Shown here in pieces: positions 1 through 6,815 of a DNA stretch of 61,254 bases. Source of the stretch: Acidimicrobiales bacterium (GTDB lineage Bacteria; Actinomycetota; Acidimicrobiia; Acidimicrobiales; JAVJTC01). Numbering within the stretch: the stretch's first letter is position 1; the number at the start of each line of letters is the position of its first letter. The notes beneath the pieces are model-generated. The model searched no databases. It was not told the origin of the DNA and saw nothing but the letters and a program-made list of their open reading frames with translations. The translations under genes and the position numbers were made by a program. The stretch covers positions 1-61,254 of the forward strand of contig JAVJTC010000026.1 of assembly GCA_040219085.1 (NCBI GenBank). Direction: 5' to 3'.

Positions 1-117
1 TGGAACGAGGACCCGCGACCGTTCGTGTGGACCAAGCCGGCCAACGACATCATCACCAAAGTCCGACGAGGCCGCGCCGCCCTGACCCACCAGACCAATT
101 CCGCGACGGACCACTAG
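1..117 (+). mobile_element. 3' end of an IS630-type transposase (left edge of window)
   Basis: The frame open at the left edge encodes the last 38 residues of a transposase: it contains WNEDPRPFVWTKPANDII, matching the C-terminal block of IS630/Tc1-mariner transposases (W-N-x-x-P-x-P-F-x-W-T-K-x-A-x-x-I). The rest lies outside the window. The stop codon TAG contains a TA dinucleotide at 115-116, and IS630 elements duplicate TA on insertion. A regulator fragment on the opposite strand begins immediately afterwards, so the element end must lie at or within a few bases of the stop. Family assignment is by motif recall. Confidence 0.75.
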
Positions 118-228
118 CTGGAGCCTGCGGTCCACCACATCCCACAGCTCGGTCTCGAGCCGGACCAGATCACTGAACAGACTGGCGAGCGCCCACTGTT
201 CCGTTGACGTCCCCACCTTTGCTTCCAC
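118..228 (-). pseudogene. 5' stub of a MarR-type regulator cut off by the IS630 element
   Basis: Read on the minus strand from a GTG at 228 with an AGGAG seven bases upstream, the frame gives VEAKVGTSTEQWALASLFSD and then LVRLETELWDVVDRRLQ. This resembles helix 1 of MarR-family winged-helix regulators (pattern DLVRxExELWxxVDxRLR). The likeness stops at about position 120, exactly where the transposase begins, so the winged-helix core is missing here. It faces a divergently oriented oxidoreductase stub, a common MarR-target arrangement. The match is short (about 30 residues), so MarR is likely rather than certain. Confidence 0.55.
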
Positions 229-257
229 GGAATCACTCCTACCTTGGGGAGAACGGC

Positions 258-368
258 ATGCGTGCAGTGCGGGTCGAACGAAAGGGACCCCCGGAGGTCG
301 TCGAGCTGGTGGCAGGTGGTCAGTGCCGCAACCGGTGTTCGAGCCGATCGAGTCGAGCGCGTACGTAG
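258..368 (+). pseudogene. 5' stub of an MDR-superfamily (quinone oxidoreductase/zinc-type) dehydrogenase
   Basis: A well-placed GGGGAGA precedes an ATG whose first 18 codons read MRAVRVERKGPPEVVELV, the classic N-terminus of NADPH:quinone oxidoreductases and zinc-type alcohol dehydrogenases (MRAVRVxxxGxPEVLxL). After that the frame turns into Arg/Ser-rich nonsense and stops. It overlaps the 3' end of the membrane-protein gene on the other strand, so the rest of the dehydrogenase has been deleted. It diverges from the MarR stub with 29 bases between start codons, suggesting an old regulator-target pair decayed from both sides. Confidence 0.55.
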
Positions 369-919
369 AAGATGAGCCAGAACACCACGAATGCCATGAT
401 CGGCCATCCGACGAACGAGCGGATAGCGACGAACTCGGCTGCCGACATTCCCCGGAGGTGCGACGCCTCCCACAACGAAACGCCCAGTTCGCAGACACCC
501 CAGGCCGCCGTGACGTGCGCGGCCACGCGGCGATACTGGGGATGCGTCACGACGTCGGAGTCGTAGCGCTTGACCAGCGGGATGACGTGCACGGCGATCG
601 GGGACCGCGTGAAGGCCGTTCCGAGGACACCGAGGGCGAACGCCCCGCTGGCAACGAGGCCGAAGCCGAAGTAGACGTCGTCGGAGCGCGTTGCGATGCT
701 GACCAACCCGCGGATGGCGACGTCGCCCAGCGTCACCGGCATGACCCAACCGATGCGCACTCCTCTCAAGTGCCGCTCGAGTACCAGCACCGTCGCCACG
801 ACGGTCGAGGCCAGGATCGCGGTCACCACGGCGAACCACCGGTCAGCTGCCAGGAACGTGACCGTGGGTGTCATCGAGGCGACGAGTCGCCTCGGGTTCG
901 GGCGAAGGTTTCGACTCAT
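320..919 (-). CDS. Multi-pass membrane protein, VC0807/septation-protein-A-like
   Basis: About 199 residues if started at the ATG before SRNLRPNPRRL; an in-frame ATG at 958 is an alternative. The protein has about five hydrophobic segments: WFAVVTAILASTVVATVLVL near the N-terminus, VTLGDVAIRGLVSIA, VYFGFGLVASGAFALGVLG, a weaker one around HVTAAWGVCELGVSL, and FVGWPIMAFVVFWLIFYV. The order of D-x-Y-F-G, a central R-S-P-I-A-V, a charged loop and a terminal VGWP-rich helix resembles the VC0807 (intracellular septation protein A-like) family. Function is unknown. Its 3' end abuts the truncated oxidoreductase. Confidence 0.6.
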   Translation of the reverse strand: MSRNLRPNPRRLVASMTPTVTFLAADRWFAVVTAILASTVVATVLVLERHLRGVRIGWVMPVTLGDVAIRGLVSIATRSDDVYFGFGLVASGAFALGVLGTAFTRSPIAVHVIPLVKRYDSDVVTHPQYRRVAAHVTAAWGVCELGVSLWEASHLRGMSAAEFVAIRSFVGWPIMAFVVFWLIFYVRARLDRLEHRLRH

Positions 920-1269
920 CCACGCTGGCTGAGTCGGCACGTCGCCACCGTCGTCCATGACCGATGACGGTAGGGCATCCGTCGCATCCCGGGTTGCGGT
1001 CATCTCCGGCCCAGCCGGTATTGCGAGTCGGACCGGCCCGGACAGTGGCGCCTCGTCGATCCCACCCTGCTGGCCCAACGGCAGTCCTTTGTGCGCACCG
1101 CCACCGGAGCCGACGCGTGGCATACCGCGTTCCTCACGACGCTGCGTGGCGTCGTCGACCTCCAACGCGTGTCCGTCACCGCTGTGGCTGAGCCCCCGCA
1201 GCCCGACGACGAGCGCGTAGCCTCGCCGGTGACGGGCGCGCAGGAGCCGGATCTGACGAGCCCGGAGGG
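920..1269. other. 350-base stretch with no convincing gene
   Basis: This lies between two minus-strand genes. The minus frame of the downstream gene stays open through most of it, but the translation (Gly/Arg/Pro-rich, no hydrophobic pattern) does not look like protein and no strong ribosome-binding site is seen. It presumably holds the promoter of the membrane-protein gene. I see no repeats or RNA gene in it. Confidence 0.4.
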
Positions 1270-1767
1270 TCAGTGCTGCACTGCGCGGTCACCGAGCACG
1301 GCGACGAACTCGTCGGCCACGGGGGCGATCTGGGTCTCCCGGCCGAGCGCCTTCAATCCGGTGCGGTCCGTCCGCCAGCGCCCCCCGCCGAGGTCGATGA
1401 CCCAGTGGCGGAACCAGTTGGAGCTGACGGTGGCGTCGAACCAGTGCACGCGCACGTCGGTGAGCGGCGCTGCGACGATCAGGTCTTTCGGTCGGTTCCT
1501 CACCGACGAGCGGGATCCGACGATCAGGCGGGTCTGCGTCGCAGCGAGGAACGTGCCGCTCTCGCCGACTGTCACTTTGGCGTCGTCGGCGAATCCGAGT
1601 CGGATCCTGAGCTGGTCGCGTTGATCGTCGCCGTCGACACCCGCCGTCGAGTGGCGGGTCCCCTGTTCGCTGCCGCCCGAAGCGGTAGCGACCGTGTAGC
1701 CCGCCAGTGTCTCACCGGGGAAATTCGACTCGATCCAGCCAGCGAGTAGACCTTCTTTGAATGCCAT
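1270..1767 (-). CDS. Conserved-looking hypothetical protein, possible PH/GRAM-like fold
   Basis: 165 residues from the ATG encoding MAFKEGLLAGWIESNFPGET, preceded by GAAGGGG at a sensible distance; the longer upstream frame lacks a comparable site. The protein is soluble with no signal peptide. The middle reads VTVGESGTFLAATQTRLIVG followed by beta-strand-like stretches ending in VIDLGGGRWRTDRTG. The pattern (an 'ultimately read by' TRLIVG strand, then a short W/F-containing loop) recalls bacterial PH/GRAM-type domains, but this is only a fold guess. Function is not known and neighbours give no clue. Confidence 0.6.
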   Translation of the reverse strand: MAFKEGLLAGWIESNFPGETLAGYTVATASGGSEQGTRHSTAGVDGDDQRDQLRIRLGFADDAKVTVGESGTFLAATQTRLIVGSRSSVRNRPKDLIVAAPLTDVRVHWFDATVSSNWFRHWVIDLGGGRWRTDRTGLKALGRETQIAPVADEFVAVLGDRAVQH

Positions 1768-1862
1768 AGAACTGTGCCCCTTCTGTGCGAGGAGGATCAC
1801 CGCCGATCGCTTCACCCTTGCCTTCTTCAGGACCACGTCTACTACCAAGCCGGGCCGGCGCT

Positions 1863-2048
1863 GTGCATGGGAGCGCTCGAGCGAATGGTACGGCGCGTGA
1901 CGACAGAGCTAGCCGCCTCCGCATCGTGGAGCGGGCGAGCGACCGCGACGGCTGGCTGCTGCACGTCACCGACCGGGCGGCCGGCGAACTCCTACGCTCT
2001 CGCCCGAACGCGTTCCTGGACGTGCTGCGACGCCTTCTCGACCAGTGA
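1863..2048 (+). CDS. Possible small protein of about 61 residues
   Basis: In the otherwise gene-free 385 bases between the hypothetical protein and tRNA-Ala, one plus-strand frame ends with RDGWLLHVTDRAAGELLR and a leucine-rich helix before the stop. Its third codon positions over the last 35 codons are nearly all G or C, as expected for real genes here. Possible GTG starts lie at 1863 and 1926, neither with a strong ribosome-binding site. It could be a real small protein or a decayed gene tail. The remainder of the interval shows nothing recognisable. Confidence 0.3.
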   Translation: MHGSARANGTARDDRASRLRIVERASDRDGWLLHVTDRAAGELLRSRPNAFLDVLRRLLDQ

Positions 2049-2152
2049 CCGCGACCCACGCCATCGTGCTGCCGAGGAACAGCAGTGGGCTGGCCGTTGC
2101 TACTCGGACCACCCCGTGATCAGGCGAAACGTGGTGAAATCGACGACGCCAG

Positions 2153-2226
2153 TGGAGCTGATGGGACTCGAACCCACGACCCTCTGCTTGCAAAGCAGAT
2201 GCTCTAGCCAGCTGAGCTACAGCCCC
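2153..2226 (-). tRNA. tRNA-Ala(TGC)
   Basis: On the minus strand the sequence folds into a standard 74-base cloverleaf: acceptor GGGGCTG pairing near the 3' end, D-arm with AGCTCAGC, anticodon loop TTTGCAA giving anticodon TGC, and T-arm containing GGTTCGAGTCC. CCA is not encoded. The 5' end overlaps the last 10 bases of the DUF998-like gene, whose TAG stop lies inside the tRNA. Confidence 0.95.
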
Positions 2227-2876
2227 GAACGGGTACGAGCGTAACCGCGAGGGGCCACCGCGCCGCGCCCTTCGCCTGTACGCGCCGTCCGGTCGAGGTG
2301 GACGGTGAGACCAGCGAGCCACAGCAGCGGCAGCCCGGCGATCGACCGTTGCACGATGCCACTGCCGGAGCGCCCGGGATCGAGCGCGAGGACCGTGACG
2401 AGTGCGGCCACGACACCGACGACGACGAGTCCCCGCACGGCCCAGGGTCCGACCTCGGCGCGGTGGCGCGCGACGAGGAGCGGGAGGGCCAGCAGCGCGG
2501 CGTAGGCGGGCACGCTCACGACGTCGTGGGCGGTGTCGTGCCATGCGGTCTGGACGCACGCGGTCTCGACGCACGATCTGGGAAAGAGCCCGATCGCCAC
2601 GACGCACGCCGCCGCAACGGTGAGCACCGCCGGGATCGCCATTCCCCCGAGATGATGGCGTAGCGCCGCTGCGAGCGTGCCGACGCCGGCACCGAGAACG
2701 ACGAACGCCGCCGTCATCGCCCAACGGGTCGTCGCGGCCGTCGAGGCGAGGCCGCTGAGGTGGTCGTCGACGATCGAGTAGCCGGGCTCGACCACGGCGG
2801 CCACCAGCGAGACGGCGACGAACACCCCCGGAGCCACGACACCTCCCAAGAGGAGCCCGCGGCGGTTGACGGCCAT
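2217..2876 (-). CDS. DUF998-like multi-pass membrane protein
   Basis: 219 residues beginning MAVNRRGLLLGGVVAPGVFV. There are about six membrane segments arranged as in DUF998 proteins: an N-terminal helix, an outer loop with EPGYSIVDDHLSGLAS, then helices separated by a loop containing HDTAHDVVSVPAYAAL. The S-I-V-D-D-H-L-S-G-L loop and the HDTAHD motif are typical for the family, whose role is unknown. The gene is divergent from the FAD oxidoreductase, starts 54 bases apart. The TAG stop falls within tRNA-Ala, so the final codons are constrained by the tRNA sequence. Confidence 0.75.
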   Translation of the reverse strand: MAVNRRGLLLGGVVAPGVFVAVSLVAAVVEPGYSIVDDHLSGLASTAATTRWAMTAAFVVLGAGVGTLAAALRHHLGGMAIPAVLTVAAACVVAIGLFPRSCVETACVQTAWHDTAHDVVSVPAYAALLALPLLVARHRAEVGPWAVRGLVVVGVVAALVTVLALDPGRSGSGIVQRSIAGLPLLWLAGLTVHLDRTARTGEGRGAVAPRGYARTRSGL

Positions 2877-2930
2877 GACCGCACGGTATTCGTCAAGGCC
2901 CCTGCGCAGGTCGCGCCGTAGGATCGGACC

Positions 2931-4358
2931 GTGACGGACTCCGTACCAGACGCTGTCGTCGTCGGTTCGGGCCCCAACGGGCTCGCCGCCGCGATCACCC
3001 TCGCCCGGGCGGGACGCAGCGTCCACGTCTATGAGGCGGCCGACGAGATCGGTGGCGGCACCCGCACCGCGGAGCTGATCGAACCGGGCTTCCACCACGA
3101 CGTGTGCTCGGCCGTGCACCCCTTCGGTGTCCTCTCGCCGTTCTTCGCCCACGAAGCCGAGGACCTCGCACGCCACGGTCTGCGCTGGTGCCGCCCGGAG
3201 ATCGACCTCACCCATCCCCTCGAGGGGGGTCGGGTCGCCGTGCTGCGTCACGACCTCGCTGCCACAGTCGCCGGACTCGGCGAGGACGGCCACGCCTACG
3301 AGCGCCTCGTCGGGCCGACGGTGCGCAACTGGCCGAAGCTCGTGGATTCCGTTCTCGGCCCGGTCGTGCACCTCCCCCGACACCCGGTGGCGCTCGCCCG
3401 GTTCGGGGTCGTCGCCATGGCTCCCGCCACCGTCCTCGGACGCGGTTTCTCCACCGACGAGGGGAAGGCGCTCCTGGCGGGCGCGGCTGCTCACGCGTTC
3501 CTCCCGCTCGACCATCTCTTCTCCGGCGCGTTCGGGCTCACGCTTCTCGCCGGGTCCCACCTTGCCGGCTGGCCCGTCGCGGAGGGCGGCTCCCACGCCA
3601 TCACGAAGGCGGTGGCCGGCCTGCTCACCGAACTCGGCGGAGAGATCACCACCGGCCGACGCATCGCCGACCTCGCCGAGCTGCCATCGTCGAGAGCGGT
3701 GCTGTTCGACATCGCCCCCGCCCAGGTGGCCGCCATCGCACACGACTCGCTCCCCGGGCGTTTCCGTCGGAAGCTGAGCCGGTTCCGCCCCGGACCCGGC
3801 GTCTTCAAGATCGACTACACGCTCGACGGTCCCGTCCCCTGGGCCGACCCCCACAGTGCGCAGGCGTCCACCGTGCACCTCGGGGGCACGATGGCCGAGG
3901 TCGCGGCCGCCGAAGCCGACGTTGCGGCCGGACGTCATGCCGAACGCCCCTACGTCCTCGTCGCGCAGCAGTCCGTGATGGATCCGACCCGCGCCCCGGA
4001 GGGCAAGCACACGCTGTGGGCCTACTGCCACGTCCCCAACGGCTCGACGCTGGACCAGACCGCGGCGATCGAAGGACAGATCGAACGGTTCGCCCCGGGC
4101 TTCCGTGACGTCGTCCGCGGTCGGGCCACCATGAACTCGCCCGACTACGAGGCCTACAACCCGTCACTGCTCGGTGGGTCCATCACCGGCGGGGCCCACG
4201 ACGGCCTCCAGCTCGTCTTCCGCCCGACGTGGCGCAGCTACGCCACGCCCAACGACGCCATCTGGATGTGCTCGTCGTCCACGCCGCCCGGCGGTGGCGT
4301 CCACGGCATGTGTGGCCACAACGCTGCGCGGCGGGTCCTCGCCTCAGTCCTTCGCTGA
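2931..4358 (+). CDS. FAD-dependent phytoene-desaturase/amine-oxidase-like oxidoreductase
   Basis: 475 residues from a GTG. The N-terminus carries a Rossmann dinucleotide motif VVVGSGPNGLAAAITLARAG followed by the acidic residue at the end of strand 2 (VYEAADEIGGGTRT), the hallmark of the phytoene desaturase/NAD(P)-binding-8 family. The C-terminus has the second FAD-contact region near GGSITGGAHDGLQLVFRP and a terminal Gly-rich VHGMCGHNAAR stretch. Length fits CrtI-like or carotenoid-isomerase-like proteins. No carotenoid or terpenoid genes are adjacent, so the substrate is unknown. It ends overlapping tail-to-tail with the flippase-like gene by 15 bases. Confidence 0.8.
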   Translation: MTDSVPDAVVVGSGPNGLAAAITLARAGRSVHVYEAADEIGGGTRTAELIEPGFHHDVCSAVHPFGVLSPFFAHEAEDLARHGLRWCRPEIDLTHPLEGGRVAVLRHDLAATVAGLGEDGHAYERLVGPTVRNWPKLVDSVLGPVVHLPRHPVALARFGVVAMAPATVLGRGFSTDEGKALLAGAAAHAFLPLDHLFSGAFGLTLLAGSHLAGWPVAEGGSHAITKAVAGLLTELGGEITTGRRIADLAELPSSRAVLFDIAPAQVAAIAHDSLPGRFRRKLSRFRPGPGVFKIDYTLDGPVPWADPHSAQASTVHLGGTMAEVAAAEADVAAGRHAERPYVLVAQQSVMDPTRAPEGKHTLWAYCHVPNGSTLDQTAAIEGQIERFAPGFRDVVRGRATMNSPDYEAYNPSLLGGSITGGAHDGLQLVFRPTWRSYATPNDAIWMCSSSTPPGGGVHGMCGHNAARRVLASVLR

Positions 4359-5414
4359 TCCGCCGTTGCCGTTCGCTCGGCGGTACCGCACCCCGTGGGT
4401 CACGCCCGCTACGAGGCCCACGGGGATCGGGAGCCAGAACGACGCGAGGCGGTATAGCAGCGACGCGCTGACAGCGGCACTCGCGCCGATCCCGGCCAGC
4501 GCGAGCGTGCCGGTCAGGCCGGCCTCGACGAAACCGAGACCGCCCGGGGTGATCGGGATGAGCGTCAACAACGAGCCGGCCGCGTAGGCGAGGAGAACGA
4601 GTGACACGCGCGGTTCAGCCCCGACCGCCCGGAGCGCAACCAGCAGCGTGAGGTAGTCGAACAGCGAGCGGCCGACGGCGAGGGCGAGCGCGATCCGCCA
4701 GCGGTCACCCAACTCGCCGATCGCCGAGTTGCGTTCGGCGATGAAGCGTTCGCCCGTCGCGGACCAGCGCCTGCCGCGTCGCACGACGGTGTTGCGCAAC
4801 CATCCGACGCTGTTGCCCATCACCCGCAGCGGGCCGTCGCGCACCAGGGCGACGACGACGAGTGCGAACAGCGCCACGAAGATCGCTGCGCCCAGCCACG
4901 CCGCGTGGACCAGGTTCGAGTCGACCGGTGCGCCGAGGAGGATCCCGGGAAGCGCCACCACCGGGAGTGCGAGCGTCGTGCCCAACTGGAGGATGCTCAC
5001 CGCCGCCAGCCCCGACGCCGCCGGGGCCGCGTCGATACCCGCGCTGCGTAGAAGCGAGAACTGCACCGTCGCCCCGGTGGCGCCGCCTCCGGGGATCACC
5101 CGGCTCGCGGCGTTGCCGGCGAGTTGGGACGTGATCACGGGTTCCCACGAGCTCGTCCGTAGTGCGAGGCGCTGCAGCGCCCAGATGCACCCGAAGCTCG
5201 CCGTCTGACACGCGACCGTCAGGGTCAGCCAACCCCAGCCGAGGGTGGAGACCTCATCCCAGGCAGAGAAGACCTCGAGCACGCTGGGCATGACGAAGTA
5301 CAACGTGAGCGCGCCGACCAGCAACACGATCGTCCGCCGCGTGTAGCGCAGCGTGACAGACGTCCGGCGCGGGGGGTCACCGCCGTCGTCGCTGATGTCG
5401 CCCACGTCGGACAC
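4344..5414 (-). CDS. Lysylphosphatidylglycerol synthase-type transmembrane protein (UPF0104/YbhN-like)
   Basis: 356 residues from the GTG encoding VSDVGDISDDGG; an alternative GTG lies three codons later. After a charged N-terminal tail come about eight membrane helices with family motifs: ASRVIPGGGATGATVQ and, near the end, SLLTLIPITPGGLGFVEAGLTG, which match the P-G-G-x-G-x-x-E signature of the LPG_synthase_TM family. These proteins resemble the flippase half of MprF but lack the synthase domain; many remain uncharacterised. It is the last gene of a minus-strand operon, 14 bases after the GDH-like gene. Confidence 0.8.
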   Translation of the reverse strand: MSDVGDISDDGGDPPRRTSVTLRYTRRTIVLLVGALTLYFVMPSVLEVFSAWDEVSTLGWGWLTLTVACQTASFGCIWALQRLALRTSSWEPVITSQLAGNAASRVIPGGGATGATVQFSLLRSAGIDAAPAASGLAAVSILQLGTTLALPVVALPGILLGAPVDSNLVHAAWLGAAIFVALFALVVVALVRDGPLRVMGNSVGWLRNTVVRRGRRWSATGERFIAERNSAIGELGDRWRIALALAVGRSLFDYLTLLVALRAVGAEPRVSLVLLAYAAGSLLTLIPITPGGLGFVEAGLTGTLALAGIGASAAVSASLLYRLASFWLPIPVGLVAGVTHGVRYRRANGNGGSAKD

Positions 5415-5428
5415 GGTGGGCGCCGGGC

Positions 5429-6481
5429 TCAGGGAGCCAGGGGTCGACCGAAGGGGAGCTCGTCGCGCCAGGTCCGCAGGAAGCTCTCGGCGTGGGCGAA
5501 CCCGCCCATCACCGCGCCTCGCTCGTGTGTCGAGATCTCGGCGATGAGGTCGGTGACGGCGGACCGGGCGGCGGCGACGGCGCCGTCGATCGTGTCGACG
5601 CCATCGGGCGGGAACCCGGCGAAGACCTGCCCGCCGATCGACGCGAAGTCCGGCAGGAGCTTCACGTCCCGGCGCTCCAACATGACCCACGCCTTCGTCG
5701 TGTACGGAAGGGGCCCCGTCGGGACGATCGCCTTCACCGGGAGCTTGTCCGCGTTCTTGTGGTCGATCGAGCCGATCTTCGCTCCGGCGAAGAACACGTC
5801 GACAGGGGTGGCCCGGACCTTCCATTCCATTCCGGCCTCGACGCCGAGCTCCGACACGAGGTCCTGCCCGTGGGCGGCCCACGCCTCGGACAGCGCGGTC
5901 GCGTCGAAGCCGTCCTTCGACACGGCGGCACCCGAGCGCGTGGCGATTGCGACGACCTTCGCCCCCCGGGCGGCGAGTTCGGTGGCGAGAGTCGGTCCTG
6001 CGGCGTCGAATCCGTCGATGGCCACCGTCCGACCGGACAGGTCGCCGCTCAGCGCCTCCGCGGCGGCGACGGCGCCGACGCCGACGAGATGATCCGGTAG
6101 CGGCGTCCCGCCGACCGACTCGAAACGCAGGGCGCTACGCGTGTCGGCGCCGGTCAGGGCAGCGAGGTCTTCGGGCGTCACGCCGAGCGCCGGGTTCGGC
6201 AGGAACGTCCCTGCCGCGACCATCTCGGCGATCTCCTCGACGAACGCCGCCTTCGCCGCGGCGACGTCGTCACCTTCGGCGTTGATGCCGGCCGATGCGC
6301 CGCCGACCTCGAGGCCGAACGCCGCGAACATGTAGGTCGACGCGCGAGCCAGCTCACTCGCAGAGGATTCGAGCACCTTGCGGGCGCACCGGACGACGCC
6401 GGTCGCGCTGGGCGCGTCGTCGAGGTCGAAGGCGATGAACGCGTCGGTCGAGGTCAGCTTGTGGATACGCACAGCCCGCAT
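5429..6481 (-). CDS. Glu/Leu/Phe/Val dehydrogenase-like protein lacking catalytic residues
   Basis: 350 residues. The second half clearly follows the amino-acid dehydrogenase NAD-binding domain: GRTVAIDGFDAAGPTLATEL matches the family G-x-T-V-A-V-Q-G-F-G-N-V-G block, and SIDHKNADKLPVKAIVPTG plus LLPDFASIGGQVFAGF match the N-A-D-x-I-x-A-K-x-V-x-E-G-A and L-P-D-x-x-A-N-A-G-G-V blocks. In the first half the lysine-bearing G-G-x-K-G-G loop is replaced by VGGASAG, and the P-x-x-D-x-x-T catalytic Asp region by LPNPALGVTPEDL. Deamination is therefore unlikely; a pseudoenzyme or altered chemistry is inferred. It sits 52 bases downstream of xseB. Confidence 0.7.
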   Translation of the reverse strand: MRAVRIHKLTSTDAFIAFDLDDAPSATGVVRCARKVLESSASELARASTYMFAAFGLEVGGASAGINAEGDDVAAAKAAFVEEIAEMVAAGTFLPNPALGVTPEDLAALTGADTRSALRFESVGGTPLPDHLVGVGAVAAAEALSGDLSGRTVAIDGFDAAGPTLATELAARGAKVVAIATRSGAAVSKDGFDATALSEAWAAHGQDLVSELGVEAGMEWKVRATPVDVFFAGAKIGSIDHKNADKLPVKAIVPTGPLPYTTKAWVMLERRDVKLLPDFASIGGQVFAGFPPDGVDTIDGAVAAARSAVTDLIAEISTHERGAVMGGFAHAESFLRTWRDELPFGRPLAP

Positions 6482-6533
6482 TCTGCCATCCAGGCGGGTG
6501 GTGGCCGCCAGCCGCAGCCCTCGGACGGGGTGG

Positions 6534-6815
6534 CTACCCGTCGTCTCCGGATCCGGCGGCGCCCGGGTCGCCGCCGTCGGGGGTGTCGTCGGCGAGGTCG
6601 GTGACGATGCGTTCGACGGTCATCTCGGCCTGGTCGATGCGTTCCCGACAGAACTTCAGGAGATCGCTCGCCCGCTCCACCCGGCCGGCGAGGGCGTCGA
6701 CGTCGATGTCGTCGTCCTCGAGTTCGGCGAGGATCGCCTCGAGCTCGTCGAGCGCAGCGGCATAGCCCTCGGCGACTTGATCGCCGCCACTCGTGTTCGC
6801 CGTCTCGTCGCTCAT
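6534..6815 (-). CDS. xseB: Exodeoxyribonuclease VII small subunit
   Basis: 93 residues, the usual length. The core GYAAALDELEAILAELEDDD, followed by VDALAGRVERASDLLKFCRE and ID-AE, is the characteristic two-helix hairpin of XseB, which wraps the large subunit. An acidic, Gly/Asp-rich tail follows. The ATG overlaps the xseA stop codon (ATGA), implying translational coupling. Exo VII degrades single-stranded DNA in both directions to oligonucleotides. Confidence 0.93.
   Translation of the reverse strand: MSDETANTSGGDQVAEGYAAALDELEAILAELEDDDIDVDALAGRVERASDLLKFCRERIDQAEMTVERIVTDLADDTPDGGDPGAAGSGDDG

Noticed and set aside
2877-4031. Extension of the DUF998-like protein upstream through the oxidoreductase region
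   Set aside because: The extra 385 residues have no membrane or domain pattern and oppose a well-supported FAD protein.
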